The notes under the pieces are model-generated. The model saw only the letters and a program-made list of their open reading frames with translations. It made no database searches and was not told the DNA's origin. The position numbers and the translations under genes are program-made. Shown here piece after piece: positions 1 through 9,175 of a stretch of 64,000 nucleotides of DNA (the first letter of the stretch is position 1; each line of letters opens with the position of its first letter). This DNA comes from Cryobacterium sp. MP_M3 (GTDB taxonomy: Bacteria; Actinomycetota; Actinomycetes; Actinomycetales; Microbacteriaceae): contig NZ_JADOVI010000004.1 of assembly GCF_015752155.1 (NCBI RefSeq), positions 1-64,000 on the forward strand. Reading direction: 5' to 3'.

Positions 1-229
1 GAAGTGGCCCGCCAAACGCCTCCACCACGCACAATGGCCACAACCCCTCCACGCCTCAGAAATCACCATTCAAAACGCTTAACTGAACGGTCTTGAGGCA
101 AGCCCGGTTACAAGCGCACTGCGCCACTGCCGATTCGGACCGCTCGACCTCGTCGACGTCCCAGGGTTTCAGAGCGGTCGAGACAGCCATGATGCCGCTG
201 CTGCGGAAGCTGCCCAGGATGCCGCGCTC
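1..229 (+). other. Unannotated start of window, holds part of a GTPase reading frame
   Basis: From position 83 the same frame as the next gene is open and reads through a clear G3-like motif, LVDVPGFQSG, at about 155-184. A TAA at 80-82 closes the frame, and no ATG or GTG start is found between 83 and the GTG at 230. The first 79 bases encode nothing resembling a P-loop in any plus frame. The stretch is best read as the truncated front of a GTPase gene joined to unrelated DNA. Confidence 0.5.
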
Positions 230-1573
230 GTGATCGTGGTGCTTCACGTCAACCTGCTGATTGGTGACACCTCCGCACTGGAGCGTCTGCTCGTTGGTGA
301 CGAGGCAAGCATCGGGAGCGCCAGCCGCACTATCTTCGTGATCGGGCGAATCGATGAGGTCGGAGTGGATCCCCATTTCGCTGCACGCGACTTCCTCGTG
401 CGCCGCCATCGGAAGATCGAGGAACTGCTCACGATCTTCCGGTCAAAGAGCATCGTCGTCAGGCCACAGCAGGTACTCGCCGTCGCCGCTGATCCGTACG
501 GTCTGGTCGGCGACCGTTCACCCGTAACGCAGGCAGACTACGCACCCGCCGCGCGGGTCTGGGATGGCGTGGCCGCGCTGTGTGAACCACTGCTCTCACT
601 TGATGGCGAGCGCCTGCTCAGTCTTGCCGTGGAGGCGGCGCTGGATCGTGCGCGCTCGGCACTCCGACTTGCGAAGCACCGTGTGGAGTCTGAGATCGAT
701 GACCTAGATGCGGCCCAGTCCGCACGCGCGCGGCTGGAGCGGCTCGTCGAGATGTCGCTGGCCGAACTGAGGCTGCTGACGCGCTCGATCAAGGGGCGGA
801 CTCGTCGCGTTGCAGAAGACCACGCCAGCGAAGTTTTGGCCGAAGCGCTCGGAGCCGGTCCAGACGCGGTCGATGTCATGGCGAAACGGCTGGATACCTG
901 GTGGGAGGATCCGCGGCTTGGAAGCGCGATGGACTCGCTGTCGGTAGAGATTGAGCGCGAACTCGACGAGTGGTCACGCCGTCACGCATCCGAGTTTGAC
1001 CGCGAGCTGAAGCGTTTCGAGTTTGCGGCGGAAACCAAGAGGAGCGGGAAGGACCAAGGCGGGGGGCTGGCTGGAGGCGTTCACGCGGCGGCCGTCGGCG
1101 TCAAACACGTCGGGGTCGTCGTAAAGGCGATCGGCAACCGCGACGCCGTGTACGCGATCGGAAAGGCATTGGGTGCGAAGTTCAAGCCCTGGGGAGCAGT
1201 GAAACTGGGAGCGAAGGTCGGCAAGGCGGGCGCCATCTTGGGGGTCGTGTCCGTGGGCTTTGACATCATGGACTGGGCGATGGACGCCAAGAAGGAGGCG
1301 CGGCGCGAGCTGGCCCGCCAGACAGCCGCAGAGCATATCCGGGCCACGACGGACGATGTTGTGGCAGGCCTGCTTGACCAAGAGGAAGGCCCCATGAACT
1401 ACGTCCGGGGGGTCGATGCGCTATTCGCCGGTCACCTCCAACAGCTCGTCGACCAAGGAATGCGCCAACAACAATCGATGGTCGACGCCGCCCACCGTCG
1501 GGACGGCATGATGGAGTTGCACGCGGCTGGCGAGAGCTTGGCCGAGGTACCTACGGAAAGAGCTGCAAGATGA
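230..1573 (+). CDS. Dynamin-like GTPase, probably 5'-truncated
   Basis: The protein (447 residues from the GTG at 230) has a G4-like motif near its start (FVIGRIDEVG, about residues 36-45). A long helical region, probably coiled-coil, follows, with a hydrophobic segment near residues 325-350. Conserved GTPase sequence, including a G3 motif DVPG, lies upstream in the same frame between 83 and 229, so the true product was longer. The P-loop is absent. It overlaps the next GTPase gene by 4 nt (ATGA), as expected for a co-translated pair. Large bacterial GTPases in tandem occur in dynamin-like and LeoA-type systems and act on membranes. It may be a catalytically dead partner or a decaying gene. 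GTPase ancestry is fairly firm; function is unknown. Confidence 0.6.
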   Translation: MIVVLHVNLLIGDTSALERLLVGDEASIGSASRTIFVIGRIDEVGVDPHFAARDFLVRRHRKIEELLTIFRSKSIVVRPQQVLAVAADPYGLVGDRSPVTQADYAPAARVWDGVAALCEPLLSLDGERLLSLAVEAALDRARSALRLAKHRVESEIDDLDAAQSARARLERLVEMSLAELRLLTRSIKGRTRRVAEDHASEVLAEALGAGPDAVDVMAKRLDTWWEDPRLGSAMDSLSVEIERELDEWSRRHASEFDRELKRFEFAAETKRSGKDQGGGLAGGVHAAAVGVKHVGVVVKAIGNRDAVYAIGKALGAKFKPWGAVKLGAKVGKAGAILGVVSVGFDIMDWAMDAKKEARRELARQTAAEHIRATTDDVVAGLLDQEEGPMNYVRGVDALFAGHLQQLVDQGMRQQQSMVDAAHRRDGMMELHAAGESLAEVPTERAAR

Positions 1574-3180
1574 CAGTGCACTCAGCGACAGAACTCCAGT
1601 CGTGGATCAGCGACGTGTCTGGAGAGGACGACACCGCGAAGTTGAGCGTCGAGTGGGCAGAGTTTGCCGGACGGCGGCAGCCCGTCCTCACTCTGTTCGG
1701 TGCGTTCGATACGGGCAAGAGTTCAATCCTCCGACGTCTCTTGGTCGAGGCGGGCCAGCCGCTGCCCGAGTGGCTAACCATCAGCGCTCGGCACGAGACC
1801 TTCGCAGAGAACCTGATCGAGGTCGACGGCTGCCTGGTCCGCGACACTCCGGGCCTCTCCCCGGAGGGGCAGGATGCGCGGTCGCTGAGCAACTCCGAGG
1901 TAGCGCGCTCAACGCTCGGCCTGACCGACGTGCTTCTGGTCACGTTGAATCCGCAATTGTCGACGGGCGAACGTCCCGAGCTACTCGAAGTGCTCTCAAT
2001 GGGGTGGCCCCCCGGGTGCGTATGGTTCCTCATCTCGCGGGCGGACGAGGGTGGCGTGGACCCTACGCTCAACCTGGACGGGTTCAAGGAGTGGGCCGCG
2101 CGTAAGCGCGATGAATTACGCGAGTCGCTGAGCTTGACCGATGCACACCGCATCTTCGTCATCGTTCCTGACTTCGCTGGACTGGGTGCCTTCGAGTCCG
2201 CCCCAGAGTCGAGCGTCTGGGACTCATCGCGGTCGTGGGATGGGATGGACGAGCTCCATTCGGCGCTCGTCGAGTTGTCCGGGGAAGACCACAAGGATGC
2301 TCGGTGCGCTGCGGAGCTGCGATTCTGGACGCGAGCCGCGTCTGTTCGTCTCGCGAGCGCTACTGCCACGGTTGACGACCTGAAGGTGTCCGCCGATGTC
2401 GCCAACGCTTCACTTCAGCGGAGGAGTCTCTTCCTGAAGCAGGTCGACGCGCTCGTCGGGGCCGCCGAGGCTTCGCTCAACGGTTCGATCGAGGATGCAA
2501 TCCGACGCGCCGTCAACAACCCACAGGTGGACGCCGAGTCGATTCAAAACACTGTCGATCCCGTGCTTGAGGAGTGGTGGCAGAAACAGCAGGTCGGTCT
2601 TGCGCGCATCCGTCAGGACGCAATTCAGGCGCTCGACCAACAGCGCGAGGGCCAGGGCTGGGCGAAGTTCGAGTCCGTCTATCGGCGGTTCACTCAACCT
2701 GCGGAGGAAGATGCAACGAGGGCGCCAAGCCTCGTTCCGCGGCTCGAAGAGCTGGGCCAGAAAGCCATCGGCGCACTTCAAGGCGCGGACCGTCTGTGGC
2801 AGGCACACCTGGCGGCCAAGCAACCTGGAAAGGTCGCCGAAATCACGAAGTCCGCTGGCAAGCTGGGCCTCGCCGGTGGCATCGCCTCCGCCGCACTGCC
2901 CGTCGTCGCCGAACTTGCCTCGATGATCGAGGACAAAGTCCAGATTGACCGCGACAAGGTGCGCCAGCGGGAACAACGGGAGCAACTACACGCAGCGGTC
3001 GCCGAAATCGTGAAAGTTGCGGCCGATGAGGCAATGCGGGCTATGGAACCCAGCATTGAGGCCCTCAGGCGAGAGATCACGGCGCAGACAGTTGAAGAAG
3101 CTGAGGTTAGAAGTCTCGAAGCGGCCGTGCACGAGGCCAGCGATCTCGTGATCCGAGGCAAAGCGCTTCTATCTCACTGA
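1570..3180 (+). CDS. Dynamin-like GTPase, second of a tandem pair
   Basis: This 536-residue protein has a complete GTPase front end: P-loop GAFDTGKSS at residues 44-52, G3 DTPG at 92-95 and a G4-like SRAD at about 156-159. The rest is long and helical, with probable coiled coil, and carries a hydrophobic stretch at about 430-455 (GLAGGIASAALPVVAEL) that could insert into a membrane. This layout fits dynamin-like or LeoA-like proteins. The start overlaps the stop of the preceding GTPase gene, so the two are probably translationally coupled. The pair sits just upstream of the conjugation genes. It could be cargo, for example membrane repair or phage defence, or a transfer accessory. The GTPase call is strong; the role is inference. 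Confidence 0.7.
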   Translation: MTVHSATELQSWISDVSGEDDTAKLSVEWAEFAGRRQPVLTLFGAFDTGKSSILRRLLVEAGQPLPEWLTISARHETFAENLIEVDGCLVRDTPGLSPEGQDARSLSNSEVARSTLGLTDVLLVTLNPQLSTGERPELLEVLSMGWPPGCVWFLISRADEGGVDPTLNLDGFKEWAARKRDELRESLSLTDAHRIFVIVPDFAGLGAFESAPESSVWDSSRSWDGMDELHSALVELSGEDHKDARCAAELRFWTRAASVRLASATATVDDLKVSADVANASLQRRSLFLKQVDALVGAAEASLNGSIEDAIRRAVNNPQVDAESIQNTVDPVLEEWWQKQQVGLARIRQDAIQALDQQREGQGWAKFESVYRRFTQPAEEDATRAPSLVPRLEELGQKAIGALQGADRLWQAHLAAKQPGKVAEITKSAGKLGLAGGIASAALPVVAELASMIEDKVQIDRDKVRQREQREQLHAAVAEIVKVAADEAMRAMEPSIEALRREITAQTVEEAEVRSLEAAVHEASDLVIRGKALLSH

Positions 3181-3345
3181 GAATCGCGGCCTGGCCCCGC
3201 ATGATCTAACTGATGTTCAGGCAGGGCGAAAACCTCGCAGCGCCAAATCCTCAGCACGTTCGCAGGCACGCGACTCACGTGTCGCCGGGACGCCGTACGC
3301 ACCTTCCAAGCAGGTTCTTCTTCCGCCTGCCAAAGGAGCACACCA

Positions 3346-3615
3346 GTGATTGACATCGGCCCCAACACCGACGGCCTACCGGGCATCGAACAACTGCGCG
3401 TCATCGTCGGCGCAGCGATGACCGTGGGGCTCATCCTCGCAGTCCTCGCACTCATCATCGCGGCCGTCGTCTGGGGCTTCGGTGCAAACTCCTCCAACCC
3501 TCACCTCGCGTCCCGCGGCAAGCTCGGCGTGCTCGTGGCATGTGGGGCGGCGATTGTCTGCGGCGCATCCGTGACCCTCGTGAACTTCTTCTGGACCGTC
3601 GGCCAGTCGGTCTGA
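3346..3615 (+). CDS. DUF6112-like small membrane protein of the conjugation operon
   Basis: An 89-residue protein with two hydrophobic segments (about 18-47 and 58-83) and the pattern SSNPHLASRGKLGVLVACGAA between them. This matches what I recall of the DUF6112 family, which precedes TrbL-like genes in actinobacterial conjugative elements. By size and topology it could be the VirB2-like or other small inner-membrane subunit of the transfer channel. It is the first gene of the T4SS run, 165 nt after the GTPase pair; that gap probably holds the operon promoter. A GGAG motif a few bases before the GTG start supports the start. Confidence 0.7.
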   Translation: MIDIGPNTDGLPGIEQLRVIVGAAMTVGLILAVLALIIAAVVWGFGANSSNPHLASRGKLGVLVACGAAIVCGASVTLVNFFWTVGQSV

Positions 3616-3645
3616 CGCCTCATCGACACTTGGGCGGCAGAGCCG

Positions 3646-4962
3646 ATGAGCGTGTGTGACGTGCCGGTCATCGCGACTGTGTGCGATTCGGTTGGCGAGG
3701 GCGTCGCATCGCTCGTGTCAGCACCGTTCGATTGGCTCGCGCAGGCGATGGGTCAGGCGGCCGCGTGGATGTTCGAGGCGGTCTGGGGTGTGTTCGACAC
3801 GACCACGCTCGTTGATGTGACGGGCGGGCAATACATCGACGTGTACAACGTGCTCTTCGGTGTGGCGGTCTTCGTCATGCTCATCTTCTTCTGCCTCCAG
3901 CTCATCACCGGCCTCGTGAACCGCGACCCGATGGCACTCTCACGGGCGGGCCTCGGCCTCGCCAAGTCAGTACTCGGCTCGTTCATCGCGATCTCGCTCA
4001 CCGCGACGCTGCTCGAAGTGGTGGATCAACTCGCCATCGGAGTTGTGCAGGCGACCGGCAACACGATGGAGGGCATGGGTGATCGGATCACGCTGCTCGC
4101 TGCCGGGCTCACGACCATCAACATCGCCTCACCCGGCGTCGGCGCGATCGTCACGATCTTTCTCGCCGGTCTCGGCATCGCAGGCGCGGCGATCGTGTGG
4201 TTCTCACTACTCATTCGCAAGGCGCTGCTACTGGTGGCGATCGTCTTCGCACCCATCGCGCTCGCCGGGTTCACCTGGGATACGGCGAAAGGATGGTTCG
4301 CTAGGTGGGCCGCCTTCGTCATTGCCCTGATCTTCTCGAAGCTCGTGCTGGTCGTCATTTTCCTCGTCGCCATCGAGCAGGTCAGCGCCCCAATCGACCT
4401 CGACCTCGCCTCAATTAGCGATCCAATCTCGGGCATCGTGCTCATGTTCATCGCAGCCTTCGCCCCATACCTGACCTACAAGTTCATCTCCTTCATCGGC
4501 TTCGACATGTACCACGCGATGTCGAGCGAGCAGGAGGCGAAGTCGGCGATGAATCGGCCGATCCCGATCCCGGTCAAGCCCCAGCCGAACGCCGCGAAGT
4601 CAGTGCTCGACGGGCAAAGCAGCTCGGGCGGCAGCCCTACTCCCGCGCCGAACGCGGCAGCCACGGCGACTCCGGCCACCAGCGGAACGGCAAGCGGAGC
4701 TGCCGCCTCGGGCAGCGGCGCTGCGGCGTCGAGCGGAGCGGCAGGAGCGGGGGCGGCTGCCGCCGGCCCTGCCGCCGCCGCAGTCGTTGGCGCACAGGTC
4801 GTCAAGGCCGCGACCACCGCAGGGCCGAAGGTGGGGGCCGCGGTGGGCGGCGCTGCGATGGGGCACGCAGAGGCCGCTCCCCCGACGTCTGCTCCCTCAC
4901 CGGCCTCCACCGTCCGCCAGCGACCGCCCGCTCCCACGCCCGTCGGGTCACGAAAGGGGTAG
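3646..4962 (+). CDS. TrbL/VirB6-like conjugal transfer membrane protein
   Basis: A 438-residue polytopic membrane protein with hydrophobic segments near residues 68-92, 108-128, 165-188, 190-212, 218-245 and 262-285. A hydrophilic tail from about 318 onward is rich in Ala, Gly, Ser and Pro. This architecture fits the TrbL/VirB6 family, which forms the inner-membrane channel core of type IV secretion systems. It follows the DUF6112 gene by 30 nt and precedes the SCO6880 gene by 3 nt, so they are almost certainly co-transcribed. The low-complexity tail may reach the cytoplasm to contact the ATPases; that is inference. Confidence 0.75.
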   Translation: MSVCDVPVIATVCDSVGEGVASLVSAPFDWLAQAMGQAAAWMFEAVWGVFDTTTLVDVTGGQYIDVYNVLFGVAVFVMLIFFCLQLITGLVNRDPMALSRAGLGLAKSVLGSFIAISLTATLLEVVDQLAIGVVQATGNTMEGMGDRITLLAAGLTTINIASPGVGAIVTIFLAGLGIAGAAIVWFSLLIRKALLLVAIVFAPIALAGFTWDTAKGWFARWAAFVIALIFSKLVLVVIFLVAIEQVSAPIDLDLASISDPISGIVLMFIAAFAPYLTYKFISFIGFDMYHAMSSEQEAKSAMNRPIPIPVKPQPNAAKSVLDGQSSSGGSPTPAPNAAATATPATSGTASGAAASGSGAAASSGAAGAGAAAAGPAAAAVVGAQVVKAATTAGPKVGAAVGGAAMGHAEAAPPTSAPSPASTVRQRPPAPTPVGSRKG

Positions 4963-4965
4963 ATC

Positions 4966-6432
4966 ATGGCGACGCATCACGACCCGACGAACGGCCAGCA
5001 GCTCTCATCGATGCAGTTCTCCCGGCTGCCTCGGCGCGGTATCCTGCTCGGGCTGTCGGTCTCGCAGCTCCTCGTTTTCGGCATCGGGATCGTCACGTTT
5101 GTGATCGCGATCTACTCGGGCGGCGCAATGGTTGTCGTCGGGTCGTCGCCAATCTGGCTAACCTGCCTCCTGCTCGCCTCCGTCTTGGTGAGGGGCCGCA
5201 AGCTCGTCGACTGGCTGCCGATCGTCACCCGCTGGACGTGGCGCAGCACGGCAGGCCAGCTGATCTTCCGGCATCGGGTCATCAAACCGCGGCCCGTGGG
5301 CACGCTCTCGTTGCCGGGTGACGCGGCGGCACTCCGTGAGTGGGTCGATCCCGAGACCGGCGCAGCGATGGTGCACGATCCGCACGCGCAGACACTCACC
5401 GCCGTCCTCGGCGTCACACACCCCGCCTTCGTGCTGCTCGACCCCGGCGAGCAGCAACGGCGAGTCAGCGGCTGGGGACGAGTGCTCGCCACCGCATGCC
5501 ACTCGGGCAGGATCGCCCGCCTCCAAGTATCGGAGCGAACCCTTCCCGACTCCGGCAGCGGACTCGCCGAGTGGTGGGCGACGCACGGCAAAGACGACGA
5601 CTCCTGGCCCGCGACGACGTACCGCGAACTGATCGAACGCGCGGGGCCGACCAGCGAGCGTCACGCGACGACAATCTCGCTCGCGCTCGACATGCACGCT
5701 GCGGCGCGGCAGATCCGCTCCTCGGGCGGCGGTCTCCGCGGGGCTGCCTCGGTGCTGCGGCAGGAGATGACCACGCTCGTCACCGCGCTGCGCGCCGCCG
5801 ACCTCACGACGACCGGCTGGCTCTCACCGGGTGAGGTCGCGGTCATCCTCCGCTCGGCCTACGATCCGGCTGCCGCGCCCGCCCTCGAACGACACTCCGA
5901 GATCAGCCGGTCGCTCGCCACCGCGGGGCCGGTCGCGTTGACCGAAAGCTGGGACAAGATGCGGACAGACTCGGCGCACCACACGGTGCTCTGGATCTCA
6001 GAGTGGCCGCGCTCGCAGGTCTACCCAGGGTTCCTCGCCCCCATGCTGCTGACCTCGGGAGTCAAGCGCACGTTCTCGCTGATCTGCACACCGGTGCGCG
6101 CCGACCTGGCGGTGCGCGACATCCGCAAGAAGAAGGTTGGGCTCCTCTCGGACGCGGCGCAGCGCGCGAAGATCGGGCAGATCGAAGACGCTGCCCGCAC
6201 CGCCGAGTACCAGGACGTGCTCCAGCAGGAGTCCGACCTCACCGCCGGCCACGGTGTACTCCGCTACACCGGGCTCATCGCCGTCTCGGCTCCGACCGTC
6301 GACGAACTGGATGCCGCCGTCGCCGCGATCGAACAGGCCGCCGTACAGGCGTCGTGCGAGACGCGGCGGCTGGTCGGGCAACAAGCCCAAGCGTTCGCCG
6401 CGGCCGCTCTGCCACTCTGCCGGGACGTGTGA
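4966..6432 (+). CDS. SCO6880-family conjugation protein
   Basis: A 488-residue protein with two hydrophobic helices near the N-terminus (about 25-75) and a long soluble part, with no Walker motifs. The sequence, including the region around LRYTGLIAVSAPTVDELDAAV, fits the SCO6880 family of actinobacterial conjugative elements. As I understand the family, it combines a PrgI/VirB3-like membrane part with the N-terminal part of VirB4, while the ATPase part is a separate gene. That matches this locus, where a short VirB4-like ATPase lies at 11477-12970. The two are separated here by a 4.6-kb cargo insertion, which is unusual. Confidence 0.75.
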   Translation: MATHHDPTNGQQLSSMQFSRLPRRGILLGLSVSQLLVFGIGIVTFVIAIYSGGAMVVVGSSPIWLTCLLLASVLVRGRKLVDWLPIVTRWTWRSTAGQLIFRHRVIKPRPVGTLSLPGDAAALREWVDPETGAAMVHDPHAQTLTAVLGVTHPAFVLLDPGEQQRRVSGWGRVLATACHSGRIARLQVSERTLPDSGSGLAEWWATHGKDDDSWPATTYRELIERAGPTSERHATTISLALDMHAAARQIRSSGGGLRGAASVLRQEMTTLVTALRAADLTTTGWLSPGEVAVILRSAYDPAAAPALERHSEISRSLATAGPVALTESWDKMRTDSAHHTVLWISEWPRSQVYPGFLAPMLLTSGVKRTFSLICTPVRADLAVRDIRKKKVGLLSDAAQRAKIGQIEDAARTAEYQDVLQQESDLTAGHGVLRYTGLIAVSAPTVDELDAAVAAIEQAAVQASCETRRLVGQQAQAFAAAALPLCRDV

Positions 6433-6533
6433 CCGATCCGCGGGAGCACATGAATGGCCGTGACCTCAGGACTGGGCTGGGGCCATGCTCTCCAGCCGTC
6501 CCGCTGCCCTCTCCGAAAGCTTCGCCAAGTCCG

Positions 6534-6932
6534 TCAACACCTCTCGGCCTTCGCGTGGGCGTCAGCTTGCAGAGTGGCGTAGTCGGCGCGGCGGTCCTTG
6601 TGGTCCGCGAGTTCCAGCCGATAACGCTCCATCCGGTTGCGATGCTCCGAAGGATCGTCCGCCTCGCAGTAGTCATCTTGGGCCCGTTCGAGATCGCGCT
6701 GAACCTTGGTGATCTGCGTGTCCATTCCAGCCAAGATTGGGGCGCTGTCACTGAGATCCGGGCCCTCCGGCACCTCCAACCATTGGCGAGCCCGCGACAA
6801 TCCAAGCCAGGATCGCCTCGTGTTGCCCTTGCTGGCCGCTACGAAGACGTTCCTTTGTACTCGCAGGCGAGTCCTTGGCCTGCCCTGGATACAACTCGAC
6901 CCCCAGTGGAATCCAGGGGTCGAATCGTGCAA
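6534..6932 (-). CDS. Small coiled-coil protein, possibly a gene remnant
   Basis: The minus frame has GC-rich third positions and encodes a charged helical C-terminal half that starts at an internal Met (6725) and contains TKVQRDLERAQDDY, likely coiled coil. The part upstream of that Met also looks coding (RSWLGLSRARQWLEVPEG), so this may be the tail of a longer gene cut by insertion of the neighbouring cassette. The short version would be 6534-6725. No ribosome binding site decides the start, and I recognise no family. Confidence 0.3.
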   Translation of the reverse strand: MHDSTPGFHWGSSCIQGRPRTRLRVQRNVFVAASKGNTRRSWLGLSRARQWLEVPEGPDLSDSAPILAGMDTQITKVQRDLERAQDDYCEADDPSEHRNRMERYRLELADHKDRRADYATLQADAHAKAERC

Positions 6933-7016
6933 TCAGAGATAGAAATGGAATAGAGAGTCCGTCACCAAGAAAATCCAAACACGGGGTTTGCCTACCGGAC
7001 AAGTACCAGCAAGGAG

Positions 7017-8420
7017 CTAGCTACGCTCACGACCGGTCAGCAAATCAATATCCTCACGTGCGAGCGGCGACTGGAATGCCAATAGCCGTGTCGCTTCCAC
7101 AAAGGAAGCTACCGGCGCGTTCGGTGCTGATGCGGTCATAGCCCCGAAATCGACAACGATCGCGACATTCTCCTCGTCGTACTCTCTGCGGACTGTTGCG
7201 GATGGAACATGAAAATCATCCTGGATCGTATTGCGAATACTGAGGACATCTTCGAAGACGTTTGCCGACTTTTCCCCTTCAACGCGTACGGACCGAGAGA
7301 GGCCTTGCAGCTGAACTGCCCCGACAATGAGTGAATCGAAAAGTGGGAAGAGATTGTCCCACCTAGCTGCCCCGCGGGCATCTCGACCCTTCAAGCGACG
7401 TTGATCCGCAGTCAGGAACATCGTCCAGGGCCCTACATCTGCGGCGAGCAGGCGAGCTTTGATTCGCCAACCCGACGAAGGAGCCACACCTTCAATCTCC
7501 TCCGCAAACGTTAATTGAGCCCGTGAAGCGCCCCACCTTTCCACGTTCGCTGAAACAAGAGGAGTGAGGTCTAACCCAGCAAGATCGTCGGCGATGGATT
7601 CGAGCCTGCCCAGATCCATTAATCCGCCGACCGCTGCCCAATACGATCGATTCTTCGTAACTCGCTCGTCCGCAAGCAAGTAGGGCAGCAGTACGCGAAG
7701 TTCACTATCGGACAGTCCCGCGTCTTCGTCAAGGGCCTCGATATCGCCGAGGTCAGTTTCAAGGCCAAGCCGGATAAGTCGAATGGCTTCATGAAGGCGC
7801 GAAGCGGCAGGTGCGAGGAACAGCTGGTCAATCTGGGTTTGAAACGCCATCATCGCTTCAGCTGAATCGGTCGAGTCATTGCCGGACTCAACGAGCGCAC
7901 GAGAGTCCTCTTCTGCTAGAACCCCGCGGCCCCCTCTCACGATGCTGCCACGCACCAGATCAAGGATGGGCGCCTTTCGCACTGTTGAAGTGCTTGGTAC
8001 TTCGACAGCGACTCTGGTCAAGTCGGCAACGGCCGACAACTCGGTTACGAAAGCACGGGGTGCTTCCTTGAATTGATCCCGCACCTCCTCGATGAGTTCC
8101 TTTTCGTCCTCAGTACGTAGGCCAAGCATGACGGGTTCCAGCCCGGCCAGCGCTTCGGCTTGATCCCCCATGGCCATCGATCCAAGCGAGTTACGCAGGT
8201 AGATACGCCGCTCACGCTTCTTGCCCGAATCTCGCCACTGGATCACCATGTCTGGCACATATGAATGATTGAAGTAGTCCGTGAACACAATGTTTGCGTC
8301 CGGATCAAGCATCGTCAGCTCAGCGGCAACGGCAGACTTCACTCCCTGGACTACGTCGCCCTCGCGGCTGGCACTCATTGCTTCGCGGACGGCTGCGACG
8401 CTGTCAAAGATTTCGCTCAT
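7017..8420 (-). CDS. Uncharacterised protein, partner of the nuclease-like gene
   Basis: A 467-residue protein I do not recognise. Its N-terminus resembles the core of a PD-(D/E)XK nuclease: E34, then VPDMVIQW with P56-D57, then a strand RRIYLR (about 71-76). Where an active enzyme has E-x-K, this one has Y-x-R, so it may be an inactive nuclease fold. The remainder is mixed helix and strand with no membrane segment. Its start overlaps the stop of the 8417-9001 gene by 4 nt (ATGA), so the pair is a translationally coupled two-gene unit. Base composition is lower in GC than the flanking T4SS genes, consistent with recent acquisition. A defence or restriction role is plausible but only inferred. 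Confidence 0.55.
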   Translation of the reverse strand: MSEIFDSVAAVREAMSASREGDVVQGVKSAVAAELTMLDPDANIVFTDYFNHSYVPDMVIQWRDSGKKRERRIYLRNSLGSMAMGDQAEALAGLEPVMLGLRTEDEKELIEEVRDQFKEAPRAFVTELSAVADLTRVAVEVPSTSTVRKAPILDLVRGSIVRGGRGVLAEEDSRALVESGNDSTDSAEAMMAFQTQIDQLFLAPAASRLHEAIRLIRLGLETDLGDIEALDEDAGLSDSELRVLLPYLLADERVTKNRSYWAAVGGLMDLGRLESIADDLAGLDLTPLVSANVERWGASRAQLTFAEEIEGVAPSSGWRIKARLLAADVGPWTMFLTADQRRLKGRDARGAARWDNLFPLFDSLIVGAVQLQGLSRSVRVEGEKSANVFEDVLSIRNTIQDDFHVPSATVRREYDEENVAIVVDFGAMTASAPNAPVASFVEATRLLAFQSPLAREDIDLLTGRERS

Positions 8421-9001
8421 TCTGTTCCCCTTCTTCCGAGGACGCTGTGCACTTTGTCCAGTTCTACTTGGGTGAGATTAAGTTGGTGCTGCCGAGCGTT
8501 TACCACCAGCACCCAGAGACGGCCCGCAACTCGGGTCAGGAGGTCTTCGTCTATATCCAACCCGTTTAGTACCTCAGGATGCTTCTCGGTAACCGCAGTC
8601 TTGAGGCGTTCACGAGTGGCGAGTTCAACCCATTTTGTTTGCTCAAACGGATGGGTCGTCACCCACATGAAATTCGCTTTGGGATCTCCGATCCCCTTAG
8701 CTTCCATCTTGGCACTGACACTGTATGCATTAGCGAGGAACTCCCAGAACTCGTCAGGCTGCTTCCCGCCCGGCCCCCCGTAGTCCTTCACTTCGACATA
8801 CAGCGGTTCCTTCGTTGAGAGGATCTTGCCGAAGAGATCATAGGTCTTTATCTCACCGTCAAGGCGTTCGAGAGTGCATAAAGCGGTGTAGTAGTAGGAG
8901 TCAAAACCAAGCTCAATATGCGTGGTGCTTTCGAGCCAGCGCTTGGAATCGAAAACGCCTTTACGACCCTTCTCATGCGCCCCTTCGCGAAGTGATGCCA
9001 A
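8417..9001 (-). CDS. PD-(D/E)XK-like nuclease protein of a two-gene cassette
   Basis: A 194-residue protein from a TTG start at 9001, with AGGAG eight to nine bases upstream on the minus strand; no ATG fits better. It shows a plausible PD-(D/E)XK active site: D55 in YDLFGKI and E70-V-K72 in LYVEVKDYGG, with E24 ahead of them. Length and motif spacing fit a small restriction-like endonuclease. The first residues are very basic. It is co-translated with the 467-residue partner downstream and inserted between conjugation genes, a typical place for cargo defence systems. No methyltransferase accompanies it. The family assignment is by motif only. Confidence 0.55.
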   Translation of the reverse strand: MASLREGAHEKGRKGVFDSKRWLESTTHIELGFDSYYYTALCTLERLDGEIKTYDLFGKILSTKEPLYVEVKDYGGPGGKQPDEFWEFLANAYSVSAKMEAKGIGDPKANFMWVTTHPFEQTKWVELATRERLKTAVTEKHPEVLNGLDIDEDLLTRVAGRLWVLVVNARQHQLNLTQVELDKVHSVLGRRGTE

Positions 9002-9175
9002 TTATCTGCTCCTAGTCAGGTCGTTATTGGAACATTAGCTGCTCTCAGTATTCTCGTGTTTCATTGTCCTGCCCGTTTCCTGGGGGCACGCCGGTCCCCC
9101 GAGGAAACTGACCAACGGTCATCCGAACGAAGCGAACCCCTCGTCGTAAATTGTCCGACTCGGTAGCATCGGGGG

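Noticed and set aside
3753-4967. Minus-strand ORFs opposite the TrbL-like gene
   Set aside because: They are shadows caused by the GC-rich third positions of the plus-strand gene.
9002-9175. Promoter of the nuclease-like cassette
   Set aside because: AT-rich hexamers exist but none forms a convincing pair; only the AGGAG before the TTG start is clear.
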